A stretch of DNA of 6,202 nucleotides from Gemmatimonadota bacterium (GTDB taxonomy: Bacteria; Gemmatimonadota; Gemmatimonadetes; Gemmatimonadales; Gemmatimonadaceae): positions 627 to 6,828 of the forward strand of contig PLMM01000398.1 of the NCBI GenBank assembly GCA_003142495.1, read 5' to 3'. This document shows, piece after piece, positions 1 through 6,202 of this stretch. Under the pieces are notes generated by a model. It was given only the letters and a program-made list of their open reading frames with translations, was not told the origin of the DNA and ran no database searches. The position numbers were made by a program, and so were the translations under genes. The stretch's first letter is position 1. Each line of letters starts with the position of its first letter.

Positions 1-1
1 G

Positions 2-106
2 CACAGCGATCATCCCCGCACGCGCGCGGCCGGCCCCGACGAGCTGCTTACTCAGATCATCACGTTGTGTATCGATGAGTACTATGCAGGGCGCGAGCAC
101 ACGTAA
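2..106 (+). CDS. Possible C-terminal tail of an unidentified upstream gene (5' end outside window)
   Basis: This frame is open from the left edge to a TAA at 104-106 and encodes about 34 residues. The last part, DELLTQIITLCIDEYYAGRE, looks like an amphipathic helix, and most codons end in G or C as in the genes downstream. These points make it the most protein-like of the three plus frames at the edge. The helical ending would suit a regulator such as a TetR-type protein, but no diagnostic motif is present and I do not assign a family. A second plus frame also stays open until about 123, so the call is weak. The sequence left of the window would settle it. Confidence 0.3.
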   Translation, partial: HSDHPRTRAAGPDELLTQIITLCIDEYYAGREHT

Positions 107-182
107 GCGCCCACTCTTTGATTAGCAAAATCTCACGAACGACTGTCACTCGCTGGGCGCTGTTGCGGCGGCGCGCTCCCCA

Positions 183-201
183 TCGTCTGCAATCCAGACG
201 A
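183..201 (+). other. Short perfect inverted repeat (7-bp stem, 5-nt loop) in the leader
   Basis: TCGTCTG at 183-189 pairs perfectly with CAGACGA at 195-201 around the loop CAATC. No T-tract follows (the next bases are CGAGCCCTC), so it is not a canonical intrinsic terminator. It lies 64-82 bp before the chosen receptor start. It could be a hairpin in the 5' untranslated RNA, a small operator, or chance in GC-rich DNA. Confidence 0.3.
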
Positions 202-253
202 CGAGCCCTCAGCAGCCCTTGCTAAGTCGATTGTCAGATGCGCGCAAGAATTC

Positions 254-258
254 GAGGA
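254..258 (+). promoter_or_regulatory. Ribosome binding site deciding the receptor start
   Basis: GAGGA at 254-258 lies 6 nt before ATG 265 and 3 nt before ATG 262. The farther upstream ATG at 238 has no comparable purine-rich site. Spacing favours 265, with 262 next. Confidence 0.5.
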
Positions 259-264
259 TCGATG

Positions 265-2310
265 ATGACATTTGGGCAGTTCGTCTCCACCGGTGCTCGC
301 ATCGGGGGGAATGCTCCACGCATCGACACATCCATCATCGCACGAAGCCCATGGCGCCTCGGCGCATCATGCGTCGCACTCTATTGCCTGCTTTGCACGA
401 GTCGCGCGTCGGCGCAAGCGACGGACACGATTCCATCTTCCAGCGAGCTCAAACGACTGAGCGTCGAGCAGCTCATGGAGATCGAGGTGACCTCGGTCTC
501 GAAGAAAACGGAAAAGCTTTCGCAAGCGGCGTCGGCGATCCAGGTCATTACGCGCGAGCAGATTCTCCGCTCCGGCGCAACGAGCATTCCCGAGGCGCTA
601 CGACTCGCTCCGAATCTTCAGGTCGCGAAGGTGGGGTCCCATCAGTGGGCAATCACGGCGCGCGGATTCAACAGCATGACCGCCAACAAGCTGCTGGTGC
701 TCATCGACGGACGCAGCGTGTACACTCCATTGTTCTCCGGCGTGTTCTGGGACATCCAGAATGTGTTGCTCGAAGACATCGATCGGATCGAAGTCGTAAG
801 CGGTCCCGGCGGCGCTGTCTGGGGCGCGAACGCGGTGAACGGTGTCATCAACATCATCACCCGAAGCGCGAAGGACACGCAAGGGGGCTACGCCGAGGCG
901 GGCGGTGGCTCTTCCCCGAACGGCTTTGCAGTTGGCAGGTACGGCGGCGTGCTTGGCTCACGCGTCGCGTATCGTGCGTACGCACAAATCTTCGATCGCG
1001 ACAACGAGGTCTACGCGAACGGGGATGACGCGAATGATTCCTGGCGGATGGGTCAGGGTGGAATTCGCATCGATGCGCAGCCATCCGTGAGCACGTCGCT
1101 CATGGTCAAGGCGGAAGCGTACGGCGGGAACGAGAACGTCCCAACCGGGGGCACCTCCACCGCGAGCGGCGGAAATGTCACCAGTCGCTGGACGCATGCG
1201 ATCTCGTCGACATCGGACATGAGCCTGCAGTTCTACTATGATCGCGCGCACTTGGCGAACCCCGAGCCGGAGAGCCAATTCTCTCCAGCTGGAAGATTGA
1301 CGGATGGTCTCGACACGTACGATCTGGATTTCGAGCACCGGCTTGCGCTCGGCACCCGCAATCACATGGTATGGGGCCTTGGCTACCGGTTCACGCACGA
1401 TGTAGTCGGGAATTCGCGACCGCTCGCCTTCTTCCCCGCACGACTCGATCACAGTCTGGTCGATGGTTTCGTACAGGATGAGATCGCCGTACTGCGCAAT
1501 GTCTACTTCACGCTTGGCACGAAGCTCGAGCACAACGATTATACGGGCTTCGAAGTCGAGCCCACTGCCAGGCTTCGATGGAGCTTTGCACCTTCGCAAA
1601 CGGTGTGGGCCGCGGTCTCGCGCGCGGTTCGCACGCCCTCGCGTATCGATCGCGATCTCAAAGAACCTTCGGAGCTTCCGACGATTCTTGCCGGCAGCGC
1701 CGACTTCGAATCCGAGACGCTCATCGCGTATGAGATGGGATATCGCACCGAGTTGGGCTCGAGGGTATCGGCTTCCCTCTCCGCGTTTTACAACGACTAT
1801 AGCGATCTGCGGAGCCTGAGCTTCACGCCTGGCACGATCATTCCACTCTTCTTTGCGAACAACCTCGAAGGTGAGACGCACGGGGTCGAGCTCAGCGCGA
1901 CGTATCAGGCGACGAGCTGGTGGCGACTGACCGCGGGGCTGAATCTGCTCAAAGAGCGGCTCCACGTGAAGCCAGGCGAGATCGACATCAACAAGGCGCT
2001 GAACGAAACTGCGGATCCGGAGCGGCAGTTCTCGCTGCGTTCCTCCCTCGATCTTCCGCAGCACGTCGAGCTCGACGCGGGCTTTCGCTGGGTGGACACG
2101 CTCTACAACAACAACAGCGGCGTTGTCGGAACGGTGCCGAGTTATGCCGACATGGATGTGCGCCTCGGCTGGAATGCCACCACGCGGCTTGGCCTCTCCC
2201 TGGTTGGACAAAATCTGCTTCACGATCACCATCCGGAGTTCGGCATTCCCGGTCCAACACGTGAAGAGATCCTCCGCACCGTGTACGGGAAGGTCACGTG
2301 GCGATTCTGA
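265..2310 (+). CDS. TonB-dependent outer membrane receptor (plug + beta-barrel)
   Basis: This is a gated outer membrane transporter that takes up a ligand (siderophore, cobalamin-like or other) using TonB/ExbB/ExbD energy; the substrate cannot be told from sequence. From ATG 265 it has 681 residues. A hydrophobic signal core lies at about 32-44, with likely cleavage after ASA at about residue 50. A TonB-box-like segment EIEVTSVSKK follows (about 72-81). The plug domain (about 82-206) carries the family motifs ITARGFN, VLIDGRSVYTPLFSGVFWD, RIEVVSGP and VWGANAVNGVINIIT. The remaining ~470 residues alternate in beta-barrel fashion, and the protein ends YGKVTWRF with the C-terminal Phe typical of outer membrane barrels. 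There is no N-terminal STN signalling domain, so it is not a FecA-type transducer. The start is uncertain: ATG 238 adds nine residues and ATG 262 one, but GAGGA at 254-258 fits 265 best. The signal peptide n-region is long with any of these starts. The stop overlaps the next gene by 13 bp. Confidence 0.95.
   Translation: MTFGQFVSTGARIGGNAPRIDTSIIARSPWRLGASCVALYCLLCTSRASAQATDTIPSSSELKRLSVEQLMEIEVTSVSKKTEKLSQAASAIQVITREQILRSGATSIPEALRLAPNLQVAKVGSHQWAITARGFNSMTANKLLVLIDGRSVYTPLFSGVFWDIQNVLLEDIDRIEVVSGPGGAVWGANAVNGVINIITRSAKDTQGGYAEAGGGSSPNGFAVGRYGGVLGSRVAYRAYAQIFDRDNEVYANGDDANDSWRMGQGGIRIDAQPSVSTSLMVKAEAYGGNENVPTGGTSTASGGNVTSRWTHAISSTSDMSLQFYYDRAHLANPEPESQFSPAGRLTDGLDTYDLDFEHRLALGTRNHMVWGLGYRFTHDVVGNSRPLAFFPARLDHSLVDGFVQDEIAVLRNVYFTLGTKLEHNDYTGFEVEPTARLRWSFAPSQTVWAAVSRAVRTPSRIDRDLKEPSELPTILAGSADFESETLIAYEMGYRTELGSRVSASLSAFYNDYSDLRSLSFTPGTIIPLFFANNLEGETHGVELSATYQATSWWRLTAGLNLLKERLHVKPGEIDINKALNETADPERQFSLRSSLDLPQHVELDAGFRWVDTLYNNNSGVVGTVPSYADMDVRLGWNATTRLGLSLVGQNLLHDHHPEFGIPGPTREEILRTVYGKVTWRF
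2287..2293 (+). promoter_or_regulatory. Ribosome binding site for the YfiR-like gene, inside the receptor gene
   Basis: GGGAAGG at 2287-2293 lies 4 nt before GTG 2298 and within the last codons of the receptor gene. It supports the GTG start and translational coupling. In-frame GTGs at 2319 and 2352 are possible alternatives but have weaker sites. Confidence 0.45.
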
Positions 2311-2888
2311 CGGCGAGCGTGCGATCAGGCCGTGCGCTTTTTGCCGCGCCCGTGCGCACACTCGCCGTCGTGGTGCTGTTGCTGCTCCCTGGTATGCGCG
2401 GAAGCGCGCAGGCAACGCCATCCAGGGAGTACCAGGTCAAAGCGGTCTTTCTCTTCAACTTCACGCAATTCGTGGATTGGCCACTTACTGCATTCTCCTC
2501 GGACAGCACTCCACTGGTGATCGGTGTGTTGGGCGATGATCCGTTCGGCTCCTACCTCGACGACATCGTGCGCGGCGAACAGGTGAACAGCCGGAAGCTG
2601 ACGGTGCAGCGCTATCGGCGGACGGCGGATGTGAAGGTCTGTCAGGTTCTTTTCGTCAGCCGGTCCGAGGAGAAGAATTTTGGAAAGGCGCTCGCTGCGC
2701 TGAAGGGTGCCGACGTTCTCACTGTGAGTGATGCCGACGGTTTCGCCAGCCAGGGAGGAATGATTCAGCTCTCGACGGAGAACGGAAAGATTCGCCTCAA
2801 GATCAACGTGGATGCAGCGAAGGCATCGAGCCTGATCATCAGCTCGAAGCTGTTGCGATCCGCAAAGATCGTCGCCAGCAGAGACTGA
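2298..2888 (+). CDS. YfiR / DUF4154 family periplasmic protein
   Basis: This 196-residue protein has a signal peptide: basic residues, a hydrophobic run LAVVVLLLLP (about 22-31), and SAQA followed by likely cleavage near 39. The mature part shows the family signature EYQVKAVFLFNFTQFVDWP (44-62), a central VCQVLFVS (114-121), and the C-terminal half with VLTVSD, GFASQGGMIQL and KIRLKINVDAAKASSLIISS (up to about 183). Length and order match complete family members. The best-studied member, Pseudomonas aeruginosa YfiR, is a periplasmic repressor that binds the periplasmic domain of the diguanylate cyclase YfiN. Here the following gene is a histidine kinase with a similar periplasmic domain, so an equivalent repressor role on that kinase is inferred. 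The mature protein has only one cysteine (C115), so it cannot form the intramolecular disulfides reported for P. aeruginosa YfiR. It starts with GTG 2298, overlapping the receptor gene, and ends 3 bp before the kinase. Confidence 0.93.
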   Translation: MAILTASVRSGRALFAAPVRTLAVVVLLLLPGMRGSAQATPSREYQVKAVFLFNFTQFVDWPLTAFSSDSTPLVIGVLGDDPFGSYLDDIVRGEQVNSRKLTVQRYRRTADVKVCQVLFVSRSEEKNFGKALAALKGADVLTVSDADGFASQGGMIQLSTENGKIRLKINVDAAKASSLIISSKLLRSAKIVASRD

Positions 2889-2891
2889 CGC

Positions 2892-4700
2892 ATGCCATTT
2901 CGAAATACGCCCATCAAGCGGAAGTTGATGTGGATCATCATGCTCACCAGCGGTGCCGTCGTGCTGCTGACGTGTGGTGCGTTCTTCTCCTACGAGCTGC
3001 TGACCTACAAGGAGAGGGCATTCGAGGGTCTCGCGACACTGGGCGGGGTACTCGCATCCAACAGCACAGCCTCGCTTGCATTCGACAACGAGGCCGATGC
3101 GATGGAGGTTCTCTCCGCACTCAAGGGGCGACCGGAAATCGTCGGTGCGGTGCTCTACGACCGCGACGGCAAACTGTTCGCGAGATATCCGATGACGCTG
3201 TCGGCTGACGAGTTCCGTCCGTCACCGGAGGTCGATGGATTCCGGACCCACGGTTCGAATCTGGTTGCATACATGCCGGTCGTGCAGGGAGACAACACCA
3301 GGCTCGGCACGCTCTATCTGGAATCGAACAGGCAGGCGATCCACGATCGCCTGTGGCGATACGCAGGGCTCGCGGTGCTCGTGATGCTCGTGTCTCTCCT
3401 CGTCGCCTATCTGCTCTCGGCCGCACTGCAGGGACAGATCTCGCGTCCGATTCTGGCGGTGGCGGAGACAGCACGGGCGATCGCGATTCGTGGAGACTAT
3501 TCCGTTCGCGCGACGAAGGTCGGCCAGGATGAGCTCGGGCTCCTCACGGATGCATTCAATCAGATGCTCGGCCAGATCGAGGAGCAGAACCGGGCCATTC
3601 GGGACAGTCACGAACGTCTGAATCTCGCGCTCAAGGCGTCCGGTGTGGGCACCTGGATCTGGGGCGCTCCCAACAAGCACATCAGCCTCGACGAATTCGC
3701 GAGTCCACTCTTCGGCTGTCCATCCGGCGTCTATGAAGCCGCGTACGACGTGTTCCTCGGGCTCGTGCATCGGGATGATCGCCAGCGCGTGGAGCGGGAG
3801 ATGCGCAGCGTGAGCTCGGAAGACGGCAGCTTCGAGAGCAGCTTTCGCGTGGTGTGGCCCGATGGCACCGTTCGCGACCTTTCTGCGCGTGCCAAGGCGT
3901 ATCCCGGTGTCGACGGCAAGCCCGAGCGAACGACGGGTGTGTTCTGGGACATCACCGAGCGGAAACGCGCCGAAGAACGACTGAGGCAGCTCATGGTCGA
4001 GCTCGAACGCAGCAACAAGGAGCTGGAGCTCTTTGCCTATGTCGCGTCGCACGACCTGCAGGAGCCACTGCGCATGGTGTCCAGCTACACCCAGCTTCTC
4101 GAGCGCCGCTACTCAGACAAGCTGGATGACGACGCGCGCGAATTCATCGGCTACGCCGTCGATGGCGCGAGCCGGATGCAGCGGCTCATCAATGATCTGC
4201 TCGAGTTCTCGCGCCTGAGCACGCGCGGGCGGCCGCTCGTGCCCATCGATATTGCCGAGGTGCTCGGGATTGTGCGAGCAAATCTCAGCGTCGCCATAGA
4301 AGATGCCCACGCCTTGGTGACGAATGATGACTCGCCGTGGGTAGTCGCCGATGCGGGTCAGATGGGGCAGCTGTTTCAAAACCTCATCGGAAACGCGATC
4401 AAGTTCCGCAATGGCGCGCGTCCGCACGTGCACGTGAGCGCGCTCGAGAGCGACGCGCACTGGCAGTTCTCAGTGCACGATAATGGAATCGGCATCGAGC
4501 CAGAATATTTCGAGCGGATCTTCGTGATCTTCCAGCGGCTGCACACCAAGGACAACTACCCGGGAACGGGCATCGGGCTCGCGCTCTGCAAGCGCATTGT
4601 GGAGCGTCACGGCGGAAAGATCTGGGTCGAGTCGAAGCCGCACGAAGGCTCGACGTTCTACTTCACCATCCCCAAACGCGAGCGTATCGAAACGTCATGA
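2892..4700 (+). CDS. Membrane sensor histidine kinase (CHASE8-like periplasmic domain, HAMP, PAS, HisKA, HATPase)
   Basis: This 602-residue inner membrane kinase has TM1 at about 12-34, a periplasmic domain at about 35-156 and TM2 at about 157-178. The periplasmic segment around 61-99 (SLAFDNEADA ... GAVLYDRDGKLFARY) resembles CHASE8, the sensor of YfiN-type cyclases. HAMP follows (about 177-232; P186, D213-E214-L215-G216), then a PAS domain with PAC ending (about 242-358, closing VFWDITERKRAEERL). A short coiled coil leads to HisKA with phosphoacceptor H387 in FAYVASHDLQEPL. The ATPase has the N-box NLIGNAIK (497-504), G1 DNGIG (530-534), an F-box around 540-551 and G2 GTGIGLA (558-564). All catalytic motifs are intact. 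The HisKA/ATPase subtype resembles the phytochrome-like kinases that pair with Rcp1-type receivers, and such a receiver is encoded next with an ATGA overlap. ATG 2892 is 3 bp after the YfiR-like stop and has no strong ribosome site, consistent with coupling. The PAS ligand is unknown. Confidence 0.96.
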   Translation: MPFRNTPIKRKLMWIIMLTSGAVVLLTCGAFFSYELLTYKERAFEGLATLGGVLASNSTASLAFDNEADAMEVLSALKGRPEIVGAVLYDRDGKLFARYPMTLSADEFRPSPEVDGFRTHGSNLVAYMPVVQGDNTRLGTLYLESNRQAIHDRLWRYAGLAVLVMLVSLLVAYLLSAALQGQISRPILAVAETARAIAIRGDYSVRATKVGQDELGLLTDAFNQMLGQIEEQNRAIRDSHERLNLALKASGVGTWIWGAPNKHISLDEFASPLFGCPSGVYEAAYDVFLGLVHRDDRQRVEREMRSVSSEDGSFESSFRVVWPDGTVRDLSARAKAYPGVDGKPERTTGVFWDITERKRAEERLRQLMVELERSNKELELFAYVASHDLQEPLRMVSSYTQLLERRYSDKLDDDAREFIGYAVDGASRMQRLINDLLEFSRLSTRGRPLVPIDIAEVLGIVRANLSVAIEDAHALVTNDDSPWVVADAGQMGQLFQNLIGNAIKFRNGARPHVHVSALESDAHWQFSVHDNGIGIEPEYFERIFVIFQRLHTKDNYPGTGIGLALCKRIVERHGGKIWVESKPHEGSTFYFTIPKRERIETS

Positions 4701-5143
4701 CGAATGCGTACGAAGGTCGCCCCGTGGAGATCTTGCTCGTCGAAGACAACGCGGGCGATGTGCGTCTGGCGCGCGAGGGGCTGCGCGAGTGCAAGCTGCT
4801 CAACAACCTGAGCGTTGCCGACGATGGTGTGAAGGCGATGGCGTTCCTGCGTCGCGAGGGCGAGCATGCACACGCGCCCCGTCCCGACCTCATCATGCTC
4901 GACCTCAACCTGCCGCGAAAGGATGGTCGCGAAGTCCTGAAGGAGATCAAGGAGGATGAGAAGCTGAAGCAGATCCCGGTGGTCATTCTTACCACCTCGA
5001 AGGCGGAGGAGGACATCGTGAAGTCGTACTCCCTCCATGCGAACTGCTACGTCACGAAGCCGCTGGCGATAGAGCAGTTTATCGAGGTGGTACAGGCGAT
5101 CGAGACCTTCTGGTTCACGATCGTCAAGCTCCCGCCGAGGTAA
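4697..5143 (+). CDS. Single-domain response regulator, Rcp1-like
   Basis: This cytoplasmic receiver protein has 148 residues and no output domain. It shows the acidic pair E16/D17 in LLVEDNAGD, phosphoacceptor D69 in LIMLDLNLP, T99 in VVILTTSKAEED, and K121 in CYVTKPL. The tail FIEVVQAIETFWFTIVKLP is typical of the Rcp1 family (cyanobacterial phytochrome partner) and its many relatives beside HisKA kinases. Its ATG overlaps the kinase stop (ATGA at 4697-4700), so it is very probably the cognate phosphoacceptor of that kinase. With no effector domain it would act by protein contact, as a phosphate sink, or as a relay to another protein, perhaps the adjacent hybrid kinase. An in-frame GTG at 4724 is a less likely alternative start. 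Confidence 0.96.
   Translation: MTNAYEGRPVEILLVEDNAGDVRLAREGLRECKLLNNLSVADDGVKAMAFLRREGEHAHAPRPDLIMLDLNLPRKDGREVLKEIKEDEKLKQIPVVILTTSKAEEDIVKSYSLHANCYVTKPLAIEQFIEVVQAIETFWFTIVKLPPR
5137..5141 (+). promoter_or_regulatory. Ribosome binding site fixing the GTG start of the hybrid kinase
   Basis: GAGGT at 5137-5141 overlaps the last Arg codon and stop of the receiver gene and lies 6 nt before GTG 5148, a good spacing. The in-frame ATG at 5160 has no such site, so GTG 5148 is preferred. Confidence 0.6.
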
Positions 5144-5147
5144 TGAC

Positions 5148-6202
5148 GTGAGCGCGACGATGCTGCGAATCGGACTCGTGGAAGACAATCCTGGCGATGC
5201 GCGTCTCATTCAGGAGATGCTTCGCGAGCCACCAGTCACGGAGTTCCGGCTCACGCTCTCTACCCGCATGGACGAATTGCTCGAGAGTCTCGAGCGCGAG
5301 CCGATCGAGCTGCTCCTGCTCGACCTCGGTCTCCCGGACAGTCAGGGGATGGACACGTTCCATCGGATCAATGATCGAGCGCCCGGACTCCCCATCGTGA
5401 TTTTCAGCGGCGCCGATGATGAGCAGCTCGCGTCGGAGGCTGTGTCGTGCGGCGCCCAGGATTATCTGGTGAAGGGGCGCATCAACAGCTTCCTGCTCAA
5501 GCGCGCGATTCGCTATGCGATGGAGCGCAAGCACGCCGAGGAAGAGGTCAGAACGCTGAATCGGGAGCTGGAGAATCGGGTGGCGGAGCGAACGGCCCAG
5601 CTGCTTGCCGCGAACAAGGATCTCGAGTCGTTCTCGTATTCCGTGTCGCACGATTTGCGGGCACCACTCAGGCACATCGAGGGTTACGTCGAAATGCTGC
5701 GGCGCGCGACGCACGGTACGCTGCCCGAAAAGGCCGAGCATTATCTGGAGACAATCAGCACGGCAAGCGTGGAAATGGGACAGCTGATCGACGGCCTGCT
5801 CGCTTTCTCACGCATGGGCGCCGAGCCCATGAGCGAAATCCGGGTCGACCTCGGCGCGCTACTCGCCGAAGTCGTTCGCAGGCTGCAGATCGCAACGCCC
5901 AACAGGCACATCACGTGGAAGATCGCACCGTTGCCGACGATCGCTGGCGATCCCTCGATGCTCCGTCAGGTACTGACAAATCTCGTTGGCAACGCCGTCA
6001 AGTATTCAAAGGATCGCGCGCACTCCGTAATCGAGGTCGGTATCGCCGGTGATGAGAAGGGACGCTCGGTGTTCTTCGTGCGGGACAACGGTGCCGGATT
6101 CGACATGCGTCAGTATCAGAAGCTGTTCGGCGTGTTTCAGCGGCTGCATCGAGCAGAGGATTTCGAAGGTACTGGTATTGGACTCGCAACCGTTCGCCGG
6201 AT
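5148..6202 (+). CDS. Receiver-histidine kinase hybrid (REC-HisKA-HATPase), 3' end cut by window
   Basis: The frame is open from GTG 5148 to the right edge (351 complete codons, no stop). It encodes a soluble protein with no membrane segment. The N-terminal receiver (about 5-125) has E12/D13 in LVEDNPGD, phosphoacceptor D59 in LLLLDLGLPD, S87 in IVIFSGAD, and K109 in DYLVKG. A coiled-coil linker (about 126-160) leads to HisKA with H168 in SYSVSHDLRAPLRHIEGY. The ATPase has the N-box NLVGNAVKYS (278-287), G1 DNGAGFD (313-319), an F-box at 323-335 (YQKLFGVFQRLHR) and G2 GTGIGLA (341-347). Only the last strand or so of the ATPase should be missing, perhaps 20-40 residues, unless further domains follow. 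A receiver placed before the kinase core suggests that phosphorylation of D59 by another kinase, plausibly the membrane kinase upstream, tunes H168 activity. Start GTG is 4 nt after the preceding stop; ATG 5160 is the alternative. Confidence 0.95.
   Translation, partial: MSATMLRIGLVEDNPGDARLIQEMLREPPVTEFRLTLSTRMDELLESLEREPIELLLLDLGLPDSQGMDTFHRINDRAPGLPIVIFSGADDEQLASEAVSCGAQDYLVKGRINSFLLKRAIRYAMERKHAEEEVRTLNRELENRVAERTAQLLAANKDLESFSYSVSHDLRAPLRHIEGYVEMLRRATHGTLPEKAEHYLETISTASVEMGQLIDGLLAFSRMGAEPMSEIRVDLGALLAEVVRRLQIATPNRHITWKIAPLPTIAGDPSMLRQVLTNLVGNAVKYSKDRAHSVIEVGIAGDEKGRSVFFVRDNGAGFDMRQYQKLFGVFQRLHRAEDFEGTGIGLATVRR

Larger units (their letters stand above)
107..264 (+). promoter_or_regulatory. 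Leader / presumed promoter region of the receptor operon
   Basis: This is the only noncoding stretch of any size in the window and precedes five closely packed genes, so the operon promoter is expected here. An AT-richer patch around 116-132 (TTTGATTAGCAAAAT) stands out from its GC-rich surroundings and contains a weak -10-like CAAAAT at 126-131. No matching -35 element at normal spacing was found. No Fur-box-like palindrome was recognised, although iron control is common for such receptors. The placement is an inference from gene layout rather than from a clear motif. Confidence 0.3.

Noticed and set aside
28..35. GGCCGGCC palindrome near the left edge
   Set aside because: Short GC palindromes are expected by chance in this composition, and it lies in a possible coding tail.
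183..201. Hairpin as an intrinsic terminator of the upstream gene
   Set aside because: The stem is only 7 bp and no T-tract follows.
958..2421. A 487-codon open frame on the minus strand, antisense to the receptor gene
   Set aside because: It lies opposite a receptor with complete family motifs. Its translation is Arg-rich and low in recognisable motifs, as expected for the reverse strand of GC-rich coding DNA.
3222..4052. A 276-codon minus-strand open frame inside the membrane kinase gene
   Set aside because: It is a shadow of the HAMP/PAS/HisKA coding region with no motif of its own.
5143..5151. Two-codon mini-frame ATG-ACG-TGA that overlaps the receiver stop (TAATG) and the hybrid kinase start (GTGA)
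   Set aside because: The ATG is only about 1 nt from the GAGGT site, whereas GTG 5148 has ideal spacing. It is most likely a by-product of tight gene packing.
5124..5741. A 205-codon minus-strand open frame across the receiver of the hybrid kinase
   Set aside because: It is antisense to a clear receiver domain and has no recognisable motif.
5447..6052. A 201-codon plus-strand open frame inside the hybrid kinase gene
   Set aside because: The true frame here carries HisKA and ATPase motifs. This one is an Arg/Gly/Ala-rich out-of-frame translation.

Overview
The window reads as a moderately GC-rich (roughly 60% by eye) chromosomal segment from a Gram-negative bacterium. An outer membrane TonB-dependent receptor and a periplasmic YfiR-type protein, both with signal peptides, imply a double-membrane cell. 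The architecture (receptor, YfiR/DUF4154 protein, CHASE8-type histidine kinase, Rcp1-like regulator, REC-kinase hybrid) recalls soil lineages such as Gemmatimonadota, Acidobacteriota or Proteobacteria. I cannot fix the phylum from sequence alone.

Layout: positions 1-106 may hold the tail of an unidentified upstream gene. Positions 107-264 are a leader or promoter region with an AT-richer patch (about 116-132) and one short perfect hairpin (183-201). From 265 to the right edge there is a tightly packed plus-strand cluster of five genes: TonB-dependent receptor (265-2310, possible starts at 238 and 262), YfiR/DUF4154 periplasmic protein (2298-2888), membrane sensor histidine kinase (2892-4700), single-domain response regulator of the Rcp1 type (4697-5143), and a receiver-histidine kinase hybrid (5148 to beyond the edge). 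The junctions are a 13-bp overlap, a 3-bp gap, a 4-bp ATGA overlap and a 4-bp gap. This strongly suggests one translationally coupled operon.

How the genes may work together (inference): the receptor imports or senses a ligand at the outer membrane. The YfiR-like protein sits in the periplasm. The first kinase exposes a CHASE8-like domain to the periplasm, the same sensor class that YfiR represses in the Pseudomonas diguanylate cyclase YfiN/TpbB. The cluster therefore looks like a YfiR module attached to a histidine kinase rather than to a c-di-GMP cyclase. Phosphoryl groups could then pass to the stand-alone receiver and/or the receiver of the hybrid kinase. No DNA-binding or enzymatic output domain is visible in the window, so the final output is unknown.

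No RNA genes, mobile elements, CRISPR arrays or convincing terminators were seen. The long minus-strand frames are shadows of the real genes.
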